Shown here: one piece after another, positions 16,730 through 24,626 of the stretch
Numbering within the stretch: position 1 is the stretch's first letter
Layout of the letters: every line of letters begins with the position of its first letter
Assembly (NCBI GenBank): GCA_050247515.1
Contig: JBFWUB010000010.1
Span: forward strand, 1-64,000
From: RAM1 sp050247515
Lineage (GTDB): Bacteria; Pseudomonadota; Gammaproteobacteria; Burkholderiales; Burkholderiaceae_C
Reading direction: 5' to 3'
Length of the DNA stretch: 64,000 bases
The notes under the pieces: generated by a model
Database searches by the model: none
What the model was told of the DNA's origin: nothing
The model's input: the letters and a program-made list of their open reading frames with translations, nothing else
Translations under genes and position numbers: made by a program

Positions 16730-18541
16730 ATGAGCGCGTCCATCCCTTCTCCGGACGGAGCAGTAGAAAACGACCGTCACCACCATCACGACCATCACGC
16801 GGTCGAGGTGGATGCAGCGGCCACTCCGGGGCCTACACCTGACGCCGATCCTGTTGGTGTGATCGAGGCGGCACTGGTTCGTCTGGTGGATGACGTGGGG
16901 GTGCTGGCCGAGGAAGACGTGGTGCGCGCCTTCTCGATCCTCAAGGCCACGGACCTGCCCGGCTACTTGCGCCTGCGCCACGCCGCCAAGAAGGCCAATC
17001 GCGATTGCTCGGTAACAGTGCTCGACAAGCTGGTGCGCGACGAACTACCCGGCAGCGATGACGACGCCAGCGCGCTTGATGAACTGGTCGCTTTGGCCCG
17101 GGCGCAGTGCCAGTTGCACCACGACGCGGATCGCAATGCGGTCGCCGTGATCCCGATGCCCAGTCGGCGCGAAGTGTGGCGGGTGTATTCCTCCGGCTTC
17201 GAGGACTGGTTGCGGGCCGCGTACTGGCGCGCCAAGGAAATGGGCGTGCCGGAGACCACGATGAAGTCAGCGCTGGCCACCCTCGCCGCTGCAGGCATCA
17301 ACGATGGCGACGAGATCGAAGTCCACGTCCGCGCCGCCCGGTGTGACGATGGCTACCTGATCGATCTGGCCGATGAGCAGTGGCAGGCCATCCACGTCAC
17401 GCCGCAGGGCTGGCGGGTGGTGAACGAGTCGCCGGTGTATTTCACCCGCACGCCTTCGATGCGCCCGCTGCCTATGCCGGTGACCCATGGCGATGTCGGG
17501 TTGCTCTGGCAGCACACCAACATCCCGGCTCACAGCCGCATGATGGTGCTGGCGTGGCTGCTGGACTGCTTTCGTCCTGACACGCCTTTCCCAGTGCTGG
17601 AGTTGGTGGGGGAACAAGGCTCGGCCAAGTCCACCACGCAGTCCGTGCTGCGCAGTCTGGTCGATCCCAACAAGGTGATGCTGCGCGGGCGGCCCAAGAC
17701 GGTGGAGGACGTGTTCGTCGCCGCCGCCAACAACTGGCTGGTAAGCTACGAGAACCTCTCTGGCCTCACGCCCGAGCAGCAGGATACCTTTTGCACCCTG
17801 GCCACTGGTGGTGGCTTTGCCTCGCGCCAGCTCTACACCAATGGCGAAGAGCACGTCATGGAGACCAAGCGACCGGTGGTGCTCAACGGCATCGCTGTGG
17901 TAGCCACGCGCCCCGACCTGATCGACCGGGTGATTCACGTTGATCTGCCCACCATCCCCGCCGATGCCCGGCGCGACGATGCCGACACCCACGCGGGCTG
18001 GGAACGTGATCAGCCCACGGTGTTCGCGGGCTTGCTCGATCTGTTCTCAGCGGCGCTGGCCATTCTGCCCACGGTCAAGCTCACCCAGAAGCAGCGCATG
18101 GCTGATTACGAGCGCCTGGGCGAGGCAGTAGCCCGCGCCCTGGGTTTCGCTCCCGGTGAATTCCAGCAGCAGTACGCCGAGCTCGTGCGCGCGGGCATCG
18201 ACCGGGCCTTGGAAAGCAACGCCGTCGCGCAGGCACTGGACAAGTACCTCGCGGACCGTGTGCTTCCCTTGAACTGGCAAGGTACCGCCGGCCAGCTCTA
18301 CGACCTGCTGAACACCCACAGCATCCCCGACCGCAGCAGTTGGCCGCGATCACCCAAAGGTCTGTCGGATCAGTTGCGCCGCATCGCCCCGGCCTACCGC
18401 GCCAAGGGCATCGACATCACCCATCTCGGCCACAGCCGTGAGGGCGCGCGATGGCGCATTGCCCAGACCCGTTCCCAAACCAATCCTGCCACGCCACCCG
18501 GCATCGAGGGTGGCACTCGATATGGAGCTCACCGTGAGTAA
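16730..18541 (+). CDS. Island primase/helicase-type P-loop ATPase
   Basis: The product is about 603 aa. Walker A (ELVGEQGSAKST) lies near residues 290-300, with a following block typical of D5-like/DUF927-type ATPases (VEDVFVAAANNWLVSYENLSGL as Walker B, VVLNGIAVVATRPDLIDRVIHVDL as sensor). Such ATPases drive replication of integrative elements. The N-terminus has a His-rich tract (HHHHDHH) produced by iteron-like array 3, so it may reflect a DNA constraint and not metal binding. ATG 16730 is used; GTG 16724 is in frame. The end overlaps the next gene by 8 nt. Confidence 0.75.
   Translation: MSASIPSPDGAVENDRHHHHDHHAVEVDAAATPGPTPDADPVGVIEAALVRLVDDVGVLAEEDVVRAFSILKATDLPGYLRLRHAAKKANRDCSVTVLDKLVRDELPGSDDDASALDELVALARAQCQLHHDADRNAVAVIPMPSRREVWRVYSSGFEDWLRAAYWRAKEMGVPETTMKSALATLAAAGINDGDEIEVHVRAARCDDGYLIDLADEQWQAIHVTPQGWRVVNESPVYFTRTPSMRPLPMPVTHGDVGLLWQHTNIPAHSRMMVLAWLLDCFRPDTPFPVLELVGEQGSAKSTTQSVLRSLVDPNKVMLRGRPKTVEDVFVAAANNWLVSYENLSGLTPEQQDTFCTLATGGGFASRQLYTNGEEHVMETKRPVVLNGIAVVATRPDLIDRVIHVDLPTIPADARRDDADTHAGWERDQPTVFAGLLDLFSAALAILPTVKLTQKQRMADYERLGEAVARALGFAPGEFQQQYAELVRAGIDRALESNAVAQALDKYLADRVLPLNWQGTAGQLYDLLNTHSIPDRSSWPRSPKGLSDQLRRIAPAYRAKGIDITHLGHSREGARWRIAQTRSQTNPATPPGIEGGTRYGAHRE
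16772..16798 (+). repeat. Iteron-like array 3 inside the primase-type gene
   Basis: GACCGTCAC, CACCATCAC and GACCATCAC are three adjacent 9-bp units lying within codons 14-23 of the ATPase. The same unit pattern as arrays 1 and 2 in a coding region argues that the DNA sequence itself matters. Confidence 0.6.
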
Positions 18542-18809
18542 TCCCAACTTGCATCCCGTCTGGGCCAAGGTTCTCGGCATCACGCCGCAGACCACCAGCC
18601 CATCCACCTCTGCCGAAACGCAGCTGTCCCCGCTGGCTGCCGCGATTGCGGCGATGACCGGGCAAACCAACTCCCACCAGAGTTGGCAGGCCACCAGCCA
18701 TCCCCGCCGCCCCGGCGCGCCGGTCGGCATCAAGAAACAGGTAGGCCCAGGCCTGTGGGTCAGCACCGTCGCGCGGCCCGGCGATACCCATTACCCCGTC
18801 CATCCCTGA
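18534..18809 (+). CDS. Small hypothetical protein coupled to the primase-type gene
   Basis: This 91-aa protein is Pro/Ser/Thr-rich (NPNLHPVWAKVLGITPQTTSPS) with a basic C-terminal end (KKQVGPGLWVSTVARPG). GTG 18534 follows GGAG by 6 nt and lies inside the end of the upstream gene (8-nt overlap). An upstream frame extension has no better start. No domain is recognised. Confidence 0.55.
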   Translation: MSNPNLHPVWAKVLGITPQTTSPSTSAETQLSPLAAAIAAMTGQTNSHQSWQATSHPRRPGAPVGIKKQVGPGLWVSTVARPGDTHYPVHP

Positions 18810-18830
18810 TCAAACCCGGAGACCATCACC

Positions 18831-19676
18831 ATGAAACTGAACCCGTTCAGCAAGAAGTCCAACCCCTACCTCGACAAGATCAAGGCCGAGCACGACGCGC
18901 TCAACCAGGAGCTCACGCCCCTCAAAGCCGAATTGGCGGAGGCGGAAGCGGAGCACGCTGCGGCACGCGAGAAGCAAACCCGGCTGCGTGATGCCGCTGG
19001 CTCGATGTCGATGAACACGCCACCGGCGGCCAAAGCCCACTGGCCCATCCTGTGCGAGGCCAATCAGCGGATGGAAAGGCTCAAGTCGAAGGTGTCCAAC
19101 CTGGAGAGCCAACTGCGTCCGCTGCAGCAGGTCCTGGCCACCCCAGAGCGCTTCGCAGTGGCCCGCAAGCAGCTTGACGATCTGATAGCGCAGCGCAAGG
19201 CGCTCACCGCTGAGGCGCAGACGGTCGATGGCCAACTGACCAAAATCGCCAAGCGGGTGACGGACCTGGAAGCGCGGATTGCGACCGAGACGAAGTCGGC
19301 ATCCCGGACGCTGCTGGACACCGAAGCCGAATTCGTCGTGCCTGAAACCTTGACCAAGCTGGAGGTGGAGCTGCGCATCACCCGGGCGTCCCAGGCTGAA
19401 CTTGAGCGCCAGCGTGATGCGATTCAAGGTCAACTGGCCGGCCTGCCCGATGCCGTGCGCAAGGCGAGGGACCACTTCATCCACTGCCGTGCGGCAATGG
19501 CCGAAATCGAGCTGCACGAACAGTTGATGCCGGTCATGAACGCACTGGCTCGCGCCTCGGCGACCCGGCGCCAGATCAACTACCACCACGACGAAAGTCG
19601 CTTCCCGGTTGAGATTCCTCGAGCCTTGATCGAAGCGGCTGGCGATGCACTGGCGGCAGAAATGCCAGCGGCTTGA
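18831..19676 (+). CDS. Coiled-coil protein of the island core
   Basis: This 281-aa protein is built almost wholly of charged heptads (residues about 15-60, 75-145 and 185-215), with Glu/Lys/Arg/Ala-rich helices and no Walker motif, signal peptide or membrane segment. Such proteins beside element primases may be structural or segregation factors; that is inference. GGAG lies about 10 nt before ATG 18831. The spacer after it carries repeat element copy A. Confidence 0.65.
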   Translation: MKLNPFSKKSNPYLDKIKAEHDALNQELTPLKAELAEAEAEHAAAREKQTRLRDAAGSMSMNTPPAAKAHWPILCEANQRMERLKSKVSNLESQLRPLQQVLATPERFAVARKQLDDLIAQRKALTAEAQTVDGQLTKIAKRVTDLEARIATETKSASRTLLDTEAEFVVPETLTKLEVELRITRASQAELERQRDAIQGQLAGLPDAVRKARDHFIHCRAAMAEIELHEQLMPVMNALARASATRRQINYHHDESRFPVEIPRALIEAAGDALAAEMPAA

Positions 19677-19705
19677 TCGTCACGCCACCTGCCCACAGGC
19701 GAATT

Positions 19706-19777
19706 GGGTCCTTCCTCGCCATAAAGCAATACGGGGGGCGCGAGCGCGCTGCCCCGCTACCGACAGAACCCGAAACA
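19706..19777 (+). repeat. 72-bp island repeat element, copy A
   Basis: Partner of the copy at 14704-14775, in opposite orientation. The identical 21-nt core lies at 19727-19747. It is followed by short GGTTACC-type repeats (GGTTACCAGTTACCACC, GGTTACCGCC, GGTTACCAC) leading up to the ribosome site of the next gene. Confidence 0.7.
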
Positions 19778-19843
19778 GGGTTACCAGTTACCACCCCGGT
19801 TACCGCCCGGCGCCGTGCTGGGTTACCACTCAAGGAGACTTTG

Positions 19844-20287
19844 ATGAACCACACGACAGTACCCCAAGCCAGCGATGGCAATCGCCACGTGCCCGTTGAA
19901 CGCCTGCAGCACTACAACCCCGAAGTCGAGCAGCGCGTGCAAGGCTGGTTTGCCAGCGGCCAGCCGCTGGTCTGGATTCCCATCCTCAGCCAGGAGAACT
20001 TCCCGGACGTGCCGCAGCAACTCCTGGAGTTTGCCGACCACTACCAGGAGGCCATGCGCTGGCCTGTCCACCGGATGGAAGACCTGCTGCATTTGCCCAA
20101 TGGCGTCACCGGCTGGTTGATCCCGGCCACGGCCAGTGACACCGACGTGGCCTGCGGGGTGTGGAACGGCGAGGTCTACATCCTGGGCGTCAAGGACAAC
20201 CGCACCGGCAAACCGCAGACGCTGCTGGGAGAGCGTGTCGATGTTGCGACAGGGCAAGCCGATGACGTTGATCAGAGCGCGGTTTGA
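19844..20287 (+). CDS. Hypothetical island protein
   Basis: This 147-aa protein has Trp-rich motifs (GWFASGQPLVWIPIL, EFADHYQEAMRWPVHRMEDLL). No known fold is recognised. AAGGAG lies 6 nt before ATG 19844. It shares direction with the following 82-aa and DUF2924 genes and probably an mRNA with them. Confidence 0.6.
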   Translation: MNHTTVPQASDGNRHVPVERLQHYNPEVEQRVQGWFASGQPLVWIPILSQENFPDVPQQLLEFADHYQEAMRWPVHRMEDLLHLPNGVTGWLIPATASDTDVACGVWNGEVYILGVKDNRTGKPQTLLGERVDVATGQADDVDQSAV

Positions 20288-20348
20288 CTTGGCTTCTGGT
20301 CGGCACAGCGCGTTCATGGAGGTCCGCAAACCCCTCTTGGAGAAAGCA

Positions 20349-20597
20349 ATGAGCACCCACCAAACCCTGCGCGTGCAGGTCACCGACACCAACCAGCGCC
20401 CGCGCGGCGTGATGACCATCGAGGCCGATTTCGATCACCTCGGACCCTACCGCGTGCTGCACGACGGCCATACCTACTGGTTCACTGGTAAATCCGGCAC
20501 CCACCGCGCCAGTGGCGTGGCCACCCGCGAAATGGCGACCGCGGACGATGCCCGCCTGTGGATCACGCTCGGTGGCACCGCGATCTGGGAGGACTGA
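20349..20597 (+). CDS. Small hypothetical island protein
   Basis: This 82-aa, beta-rich protein (TLRVQVTDTNQRPRGVMTIEADFDHLGPYRVL) ends TIWED. A GGAG ribosome site lies 7 nt before ATG 20349. It is only 2 nt from the DUF2924 start, so translation is likely coupled. No family is recognised. Confidence 0.6.
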   Translation: MSTHQTLRVQVTDTNQRPRGVMTIEADFDHLGPYRVLHDGHTYWFTGKSGTHRASGVATREMATADDARLWITLGGTAIWED

Positions 20598-20599
20598 GG

Positions 20600-21061
20600 A
20601 TGGCCGCCGAACAGCAACACACCATCGCTGCGCAGTTGGCCTCGCTCCCCTCCCTGCCGATGGCCGAGCTCTGGGCGCTGTGGGATCAGCACTTTCCCCG
20701 GCGGCCCAGCCACCGCAATCGCAACTACGTGGAATCGCGTCTGGCCTACCGCATCCAGGAGCTGACCTACGGCGCACTGCCCACCAACATCCGCAAGATG
20801 CTGGTTGAGGCCGGTGCCAAGCATTCCAAGATCAAGTCGGCCGCTGGGCGCAGCGCGCAGACCCTCCTGATGCCCGGCACCACGCTGATCCGGGAATGGG
20901 ATGAACGCGAGTACCGCGTGACGGTCACGCCCGATGGTCTGTATGCCCTGGATGGCCAGGTGTTCAAGAGCCTGTCGGCAGCGGCGCGCCACATCACGGG
21001 CACGCAGTGGAACGGGCCGAAGTTCTTTGGTCTGCGCGGCGGCAAGGGGGATGGTCAATGA
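20600..21061 (+). CDS. DUF2924 protein, partner of the serine recombinase
   Basis: This 153-aa protein has the DUF2924 hallmarks: LWALWDQHFPRRPSHRNRNYVESRLAYRIQELTYG, then PGTTLIREW, EYRVTV and LSAAARHITGTQWNGPKFFGL, which resembles a small DNA-binding module. ATG 20600 follows GAGG. The stop overlaps the recombinase start (ATGA), and this pair is repeatedly found together in proteobacterial islands (known context). A role as recombinase cofactor is inferred. Confidence 0.8.
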   Translation: MAAEQQHTIAAQLASLPSLPMAELWALWDQHFPRRPSHRNRNYVESRLAYRIQELTYGALPTNIRKMLVEAGAKHSKIKSAAGRSAQTLLMPGTTLIREWDEREYRVTVTPDGLYALDGQVFKSLSAAARHITGTQWNGPKFFGLRGGKGDGQ

Positions 21062-22419
21062 ACGCGCCGTTGCTCGTTCCGCAGACCGCACCCATGCGGC
21101 GCTGCGCGGTGTACTGCCGCGTCTCCAGCGACGAACGGCTGGACCAGTCCTTCAATTCCATCGATGCCCAGAAGGAAGCTGGGCACGCCTTCATCAAGAG
21201 CCAGAGCCACGAGGGCTGGATCGCCGTGGCCGATGATTACGACGATGGTGGTTTCTCTGGTGGCAACATGGAGCGACCCGCCCTTCGCCGACTGATGGCG
21301 GACATTCAGGTGGGCAAGATCGACATCGTGATCGTCTACAAGATCGACCGGCTGTCACGCTCGCTGGCGGATTTTGCCCGGATGGTCGATGTGTTCGACC
21401 GCCACCGGGTCAGCTTTAGCGCCGTCACGCAGCAGATCAATTCGGCCACGTCGATGGGTCGGCTGATGCTCAACGTGCTGCTGTCCTTCGCGCAGTTCGA
21501 ACGCGAGGTCACCGGTGAGCGCATCCGCGACAAGATCGCCGCCAGCAAGGCCAAAGGGATGTGGATGGGCGGGCCGTTGCCGCTGGGCTACGACGTTCGG
21601 GATCGTCTGCTGGTGATCAATGAGGTCGAGGCCAAGCTGGTTCGCCGCATCTTTGATGACTTCTTGACCGTGCGCTCGGCCACGCTGATGGCCAAGGCCT
21701 ACGGCGCGGAAGGGGTGCTCACCAAGGGTGGCAAGCCCTTCACCAAGCAGACCATCTACAAGATGCTGCACAACCGGATGTACCTGGGCGAGATCATCCA
21801 CAAGGGGCAGAGTTTCCCCGGCCAGCATCAGGCCATCGTGACACAGGCGCAGTGGGATGCCGTGCACGCACTGATCGCCACCGATGGCATCGAACGGCGG
21901 CGAGAGACCAACGACCGCCAGCGTGAGCCGGTGTTGTTGCGCGGCCTGCTGTTCACGCCCGACGGTGAACGGCTGGTGCCAAGCTACACGGTCAAGAAGG
22001 GCAAGACATATCGGTACTACACACCCGTCAAGCACCGGCGCTTTGGCGCGTGGGCCAGCCAGCATGGGCCACTACCGGCGGCTCCCATTGAGGAATTGGT
22101 GACCCAGCAGATCGTAGCGGCGCTGTCAGCACCGCACATCGTGCAGTCGGTGTGGGATCGGATTCGGGCAGCCCGCCCAGACCTGTCGGAGCCGGAGGTG
22201 GTCTTGCCGATGCGAAATCTGGCTTGCCTGTGGCAACAGTTGTTCCCCGCCGAACAGTGTCGACTGGCGCAGTTGCTGATCGAGCGCGTGGTGATTGCCG
22301 ACGGCGGTCTAGAGATCATCTGGCGCGATCAGGGCTGGCAGGAAATGGCCGGTGAGTTGATGCCTGGCACCATCGGCGGGGAATTGCAGGAATGGGAGCA
22401 GACGGAGGAAATGGCATGA
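21058..22419 (+). CDS. Large serine recombinase (resolvase/recombinase family)
   Basis: This 453-aa protein has an N-terminal resolvase domain with the catalytic region YCRVSSDERLDQS (serine near residue 23), IVYKIDRLSRSLADF and FEREVTGERIRDK. A recombinase domain (YKMLHNRMYLGEIIHKG) follows. The usual zinc ribbon has no cysteines (LLFTPDGERLVPSYTVKKGKTYRYY). It should catalyse integration or excision of the island, or of a smaller unit in it. Start ATG overlaps the DUF2924 stop and the 3' end overlaps the next gene by 4 nt, giving a tight three-gene cassette. Confidence 0.88.
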   Translation: MNAPLLVPQTAPMRRCAVYCRVSSDERLDQSFNSIDAQKEAGHAFIKSQSHEGWIAVADDYDDGGFSGGNMERPALRRLMADIQVGKIDIVIVYKIDRLSRSLADFARMVDVFDRHRVSFSAVTQQINSATSMGRLMLNVLLSFAQFEREVTGERIRDKIAASKAKGMWMGGPLPLGYDVRDRLLVINEVEAKLVRRIFDDFLTVRSATLMAKAYGAEGVLTKGGKPFTKQTIYKMLHNRMYLGEIIHKGQSFPGQHQAIVTQAQWDAVHALIATDGIERRRETNDRQREPVLLRGLLFTPDGERLVPSYTVKKGKTYRYYTPVKHRRFGAWASQHGPLPAAPIEELVTQQIVAALSAPHIVQSVWDRIRAARPDLSEPEVVLPMRNLACLWQQLFPAEQCRLAQLLIERVVIADGGLEIIWRDQGWQEMAGELMPGTIGGELQEWEQTEEMA

Positions 22420-22868
22420 AGCCGAAAGTGCAGGCTTTGGGTGGCCCCGTTGCGCGCGAGCGCCGGGACGGCGGCCAGGTGAAACTGTCCACCTTCATCC
22501 CGCTGAAGATCCGGAAGCGCGGCGCCAGCAAGGTGGTGGTGCGGCCGAATGGGGCGGTCGAGTCGCCGGGCAAGGTCGCCAGCCAGATTGACCAGCCCTT
22601 GCTGGTGGCACTGACGCGGGCCTTCTACTGGCAGCAATTGCTCGACGATGGTGTGGTCGGCAGTGGGAGCGAGATCGCCCAGCGCGAAGGCCTGCACCAC
22701 TCGACGGTCAACGAGCTGCTGCGTCTGACGCTGCTGGAGCCGGCCATCATCCAGAGCATCCTGGCCGGGCAGCAGCCCAAATGCATGAGCCTGCTGTGGT
22801 TCCAGCGGCATCCGCTGCCGAACGACTGGGTGGCGCAGCGGGAGGTGGTGGCGGGGTTCGACGCCTGA
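22416..22868 (+). CDS. HTH protein of the recombinase cassette
   Basis: This 150-aa protein has a basic N-terminus (PLKIRKRGASKVVVRPNG), then GSEIAQREGLHHSTVNELLRLTLLEPAIIQSILAG, a clear helix-turn-helix of the kind that controls recombinase genes. It overlaps the recombinase stop (ATGA), so it is co-translated. A directionality or repressor role is inferred. Confidence 0.7.
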   Translation: MKPKVQALGGPVARERRDGGQVKLSTFIPLKIRKRGASKVVVRPNGAVESPGKVASQIDQPLLVALTRAFYWQQLLDDGVVGSGSEIAQREGLHHSTVNELLRLTLLEPAIIQSILAGQQPKCMSLLWFQRHPLPNDWVAQREVVAGFDA

Positions 22869-22873
22869 CCGAG

Positions 22874-23101
22874 TTACGAGCCCTCGATGACCCGTGCCAC
22901 ATCACTGCGGCATTCGGCGCACTTGCCCACCAGCAGCAAGTCGCCACCCTTGATGGTGCCGCTGAAATTGGTGATCGTGGTTTCGTGACGGCACTGGCCG
23001 CACCAGACGTTGGACAGCAGCCGCTGGCGAATGTCGGCAGGGATGGACTCCCAGCGCTGGCGGGCCGGCTTGGTAAAAGTGGGCAGTGATTCGATGGTCA
23101 T
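22874..23101 (-). CDS. Small zinc-ribbon protein
   Basis: This 75-aa protein has paired CGQC (near residue 34) and CAEC (near 61), forming a likely Cys4 zinc ribbon. The N-terminal half is helical and charged. It lies 3 nt before the GNAT gene in the same strand order and may belong to the toxin-antitoxin transcript. No other domain is seen. Confidence 0.6.
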   Translation of the reverse strand: MTIESLPTFTKPARQRWESIPADIRQRLLSNVWCGQCRHETTITNFSGTIKGGDLLLVGKCAECRSDVARVIEGS

Positions 23102-23104
23102 GGT

Positions 23105-23605
23105 TCAGCGGACCCAGCGACGGGCGTCCTTCAAGAGCAGCAACAATTGCTGTTCGCGCAGCGGTGACGCGATGAACCCGAACCGGGTGTAGAACCTCGC
23201 CGCTTCTTCATCGATGGGGTGGGTCAGCATGGCACGGATGCCGGCCTGTTCGGCAATCAGCATCGTGCGGCGAATCGCGTCCTGCAGCAGGCCAAAGCCT
23301 ATCCCTCGCCCCTGGTCCACCACCGAGACAGCGAGCCTCGCCAGAATCACCACCGGCAACGGGTATTGCCCCATCCCCTTGCGAATGCGCTCCGGCGCCT
23401 CCAGCGTGTCGACTTGTCCCACGGTCAGGCTAAAGTAGCCCGCCACGCGGCCATCGTCCTCGGCAACGACAAAGGTCTTGGCCGAGCCACTGCCCTGCGC
23501 CTGGCGGGCGTGGCGCAACAGCCAGTCATTCAACGCGGGCTTGCCGCAATCAAAACCTTCCAGCCGATGCTGCGCGGCCAGAGGCTCCGGTGCGCGCAAC
23601 GTCAC
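23105..23605 (-). CDS. GNAT-fold toxin (TacT/AtaT-like acetyltransferase)
   Basis: This 166-aa protein has the TacT pattern: NDWLLRHARQAQGSGSAKTFVV, VAGYFSLTVGQV, and acetyl-CoA binding LARLAVSVVDQGRGIGFGLLQDA, then ARFYTRFGFI. These toxins acetylate the amino group of aminoacyl-tRNA and stop translation. The start overlaps the antitoxin stop by 4 nt. The family needs the adjacent DUF1778 protein for neutralisation. Confidence 0.85.
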   Translation of the reverse strand: MTLRAPEPLAAQHRLEGFDCGKPALNDWLLRHARQAQGSGSAKTFVVAEDDGRVAGYFSLTVGQVDTLEAPERIRKGMGQYPLPVVILARLAVSVVDQGRGIGFGLLQDAIRRTMLIAEQAGIRAMLTHPIDEEAARFYTRFGFIASPLREQQLLLLLKDARRWVR

Positions 23606-23895
23606 TTCGTATCCCAGGGCGCCTTGCGGGCAAACAGGTCACGCAACCCCTCGTTGGCTTGTTCGGGGCGATCCAGCAGATCCATCAGGGCCTGGTACTG
23701 GCTGCCCGAGACCATGAACAATCGTTGATCGAGCAGCGTCTGCTCGGCGGCCAGGCACGCGCTGTCGAGGATGAAGTCGGTCAACGACTTGTGGGCCACC
23801 TCGGCGGCACGGCGCAGCACCACCTCCTGTTCGGGGGTAGCGCGCAGCCCAAGTCGGGCAGAACGGGCGGAAGGCGACGATGCAACGGCAGTCAT
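23602..23895 (-). CDS. DUF1778 ribbon-helix-helix antitoxin
   Basis: This 97-aa protein has an N-terminal RHH (ARLGLRATPEQEVVLRRAAEVAHKSLTDFIL) followed by a toxin-binding helix (LLDQRLFMVSGSQYQALMDLLDRP), the DUF1778/TacA pattern. It precedes the GNAT toxin and overlaps it by 4 nt. The direct-repeat operator upstream suggests autorepression. Confidence 0.85.
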   Translation of the reverse strand: MTAVASSPSARSARLGLRATPEQEVVLRRAAEVAHKSLTDFILDSACLAAEQTLLDQRLFMVSGSQYQALMDLLDRPEQANEGLRDLFARKAPWDTK

Positions 23896-23910
23896 GGCAG
23901 CACCTCTTTT

Positions 23911-23940
23911 GTTAGATCAACTGCCGCAATGTTAGTACAA
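23911..23940 (-). promoter_or_regulatory. Direct-repeat operator for the antitoxin
   Basis: On the minus strand TTGTACTAAC and TTGATCTAAC are repeated 20 bp apart (two mismatches), just upstream of the ribosome site of the antitoxin gene. Two-turn spacing puts both on one DNA face, as for RHH dimers. The first copy resembles a -35 element. Confidence 0.5.
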
Positions 23941-24165
23941 GTGACGCACACCGTCCAGTTGTGCTGGTGACTGGTGGTCTTGGTTGACGATGAACCGCCG
24001 CGCGTAATTTGTTGATTTCGCTAGACCTGCATCTGCGCCTACCCGCAGGCCAAACGGAGAACAGAGACGGCTCTGGCCGAGAAAGTGGGCGATTTCGGGC
24101 GTATCGGCTGATGGCCACCCGTAGCACAAGCGGCCGGAACCCCGCGTGGCGCGGGGATTTCGGGC
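23941..24165. other. Non-coding junction between the island and ssrA
   Basis: About 225 bp between the antitoxin promoter and the ssrA terminator. The minus strand carries no gene I trust. A short inverted repeat CCCCGCG/CGCGGGG lies near 24140-24155. No repeat of the ssrA 3' end was found in the window, so the attachment site of the island cannot be defined here. Confidence 0.4.
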
Positions 24166-24197
24166 AAGAAAAAGGGCCCGGAGATTATCCGAGCCCT
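24166..24197 (-). terminator. ssrA terminator
   Basis: On the minus strand, AAGGGCTCGG and CCGGGCCCTT pair around ATAATCT and run into a U-rich tail, starting 7 nt after the mature CCA end of tmRNA. Confidence 0.85.
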
Positions 24198-24203
24198 TGT
24201 ATA

Positions 24204-24590
24204 TGGTGGAGCTGGCGGGAATTGAACCCGCGTCCGCAAGCCTTGTTCGTACAGTTCTACATGTGTAGCCGTCTGATTTGAATCTCGCTTCCTGAATCGC
24301 GCAGCGGCACGCTAAACAGGACGCCAGCAACCTATTGTCTCGTCCTGTGCCAAGTTACCCGGCACAGGACCAGCCCCTGAAATTATCTTTGCAGCCGGGA
24401 GCCCCTAGCTTGCGCTAGAGACCCCTTGCCCAGCCCAGAGGCCTGCTGTTGCAAAGCTCACCGGCAATTAAGCGGCGAGTGCGAAACGTTCGTCGTTTGC
24501 AGTTAGTTTGTTTGAATCTGTTTTACGAGCACATTCAGCTCGACATGCCCTGCCACGCGTCCGAACCCACGTCGAAACCAGTGCAGCCCC
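24204..24590 (-). ncRNA. ssrA: Transfer-messenger RNA (tmRNA)
   Basis: This 387-nt RNA rescues stalled ribosomes with SmpB. The 5' end GGGGCTGCACTGGTTTCGACG and the 3' end GGTTCAATTCCCGCCAGCTCCACCA-type tRNA-like domain pair as expected. The tag frame at 24500-24468 encodes ANDERFALAA and a stop, the betaproteobacterial tag. The 3' end faces the island, and the tRNA-like 3' part of ssrA is a common integration target for mobile elements. Confidence 0.97.
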
Positions 24591-24599
24591 AAGCCTTTC

Positions 24600-24626
24600 A
24601 TTTTAGGCGCATGTGGCTTATTGCAA
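24600..24626 (-). promoter_or_regulatory. Probable ssrA promoter in the 3' end of gph
   Basis: TTGCAA (24621-24626) and TAAAAT (24600-24605), 15 nt apart, lie 9 nt ahead of the tmRNA 5' end. The spacer is short, so the -35 call is tentative. Confidence 0.5.

Noticed and set aside
16760..16800. His-rich HHHHDHH tract as a metal-binding site
   Set aside because: The same nucleotide pattern occurs twice outside genes, so the tract is better explained by the DNA repeat.
1..24200. Conjugation or phage structural genes in the island
   Set aside because: No relaxase, type IV secretion, capsid, terminase or tail gene was found; transfer functions may lie to the left.
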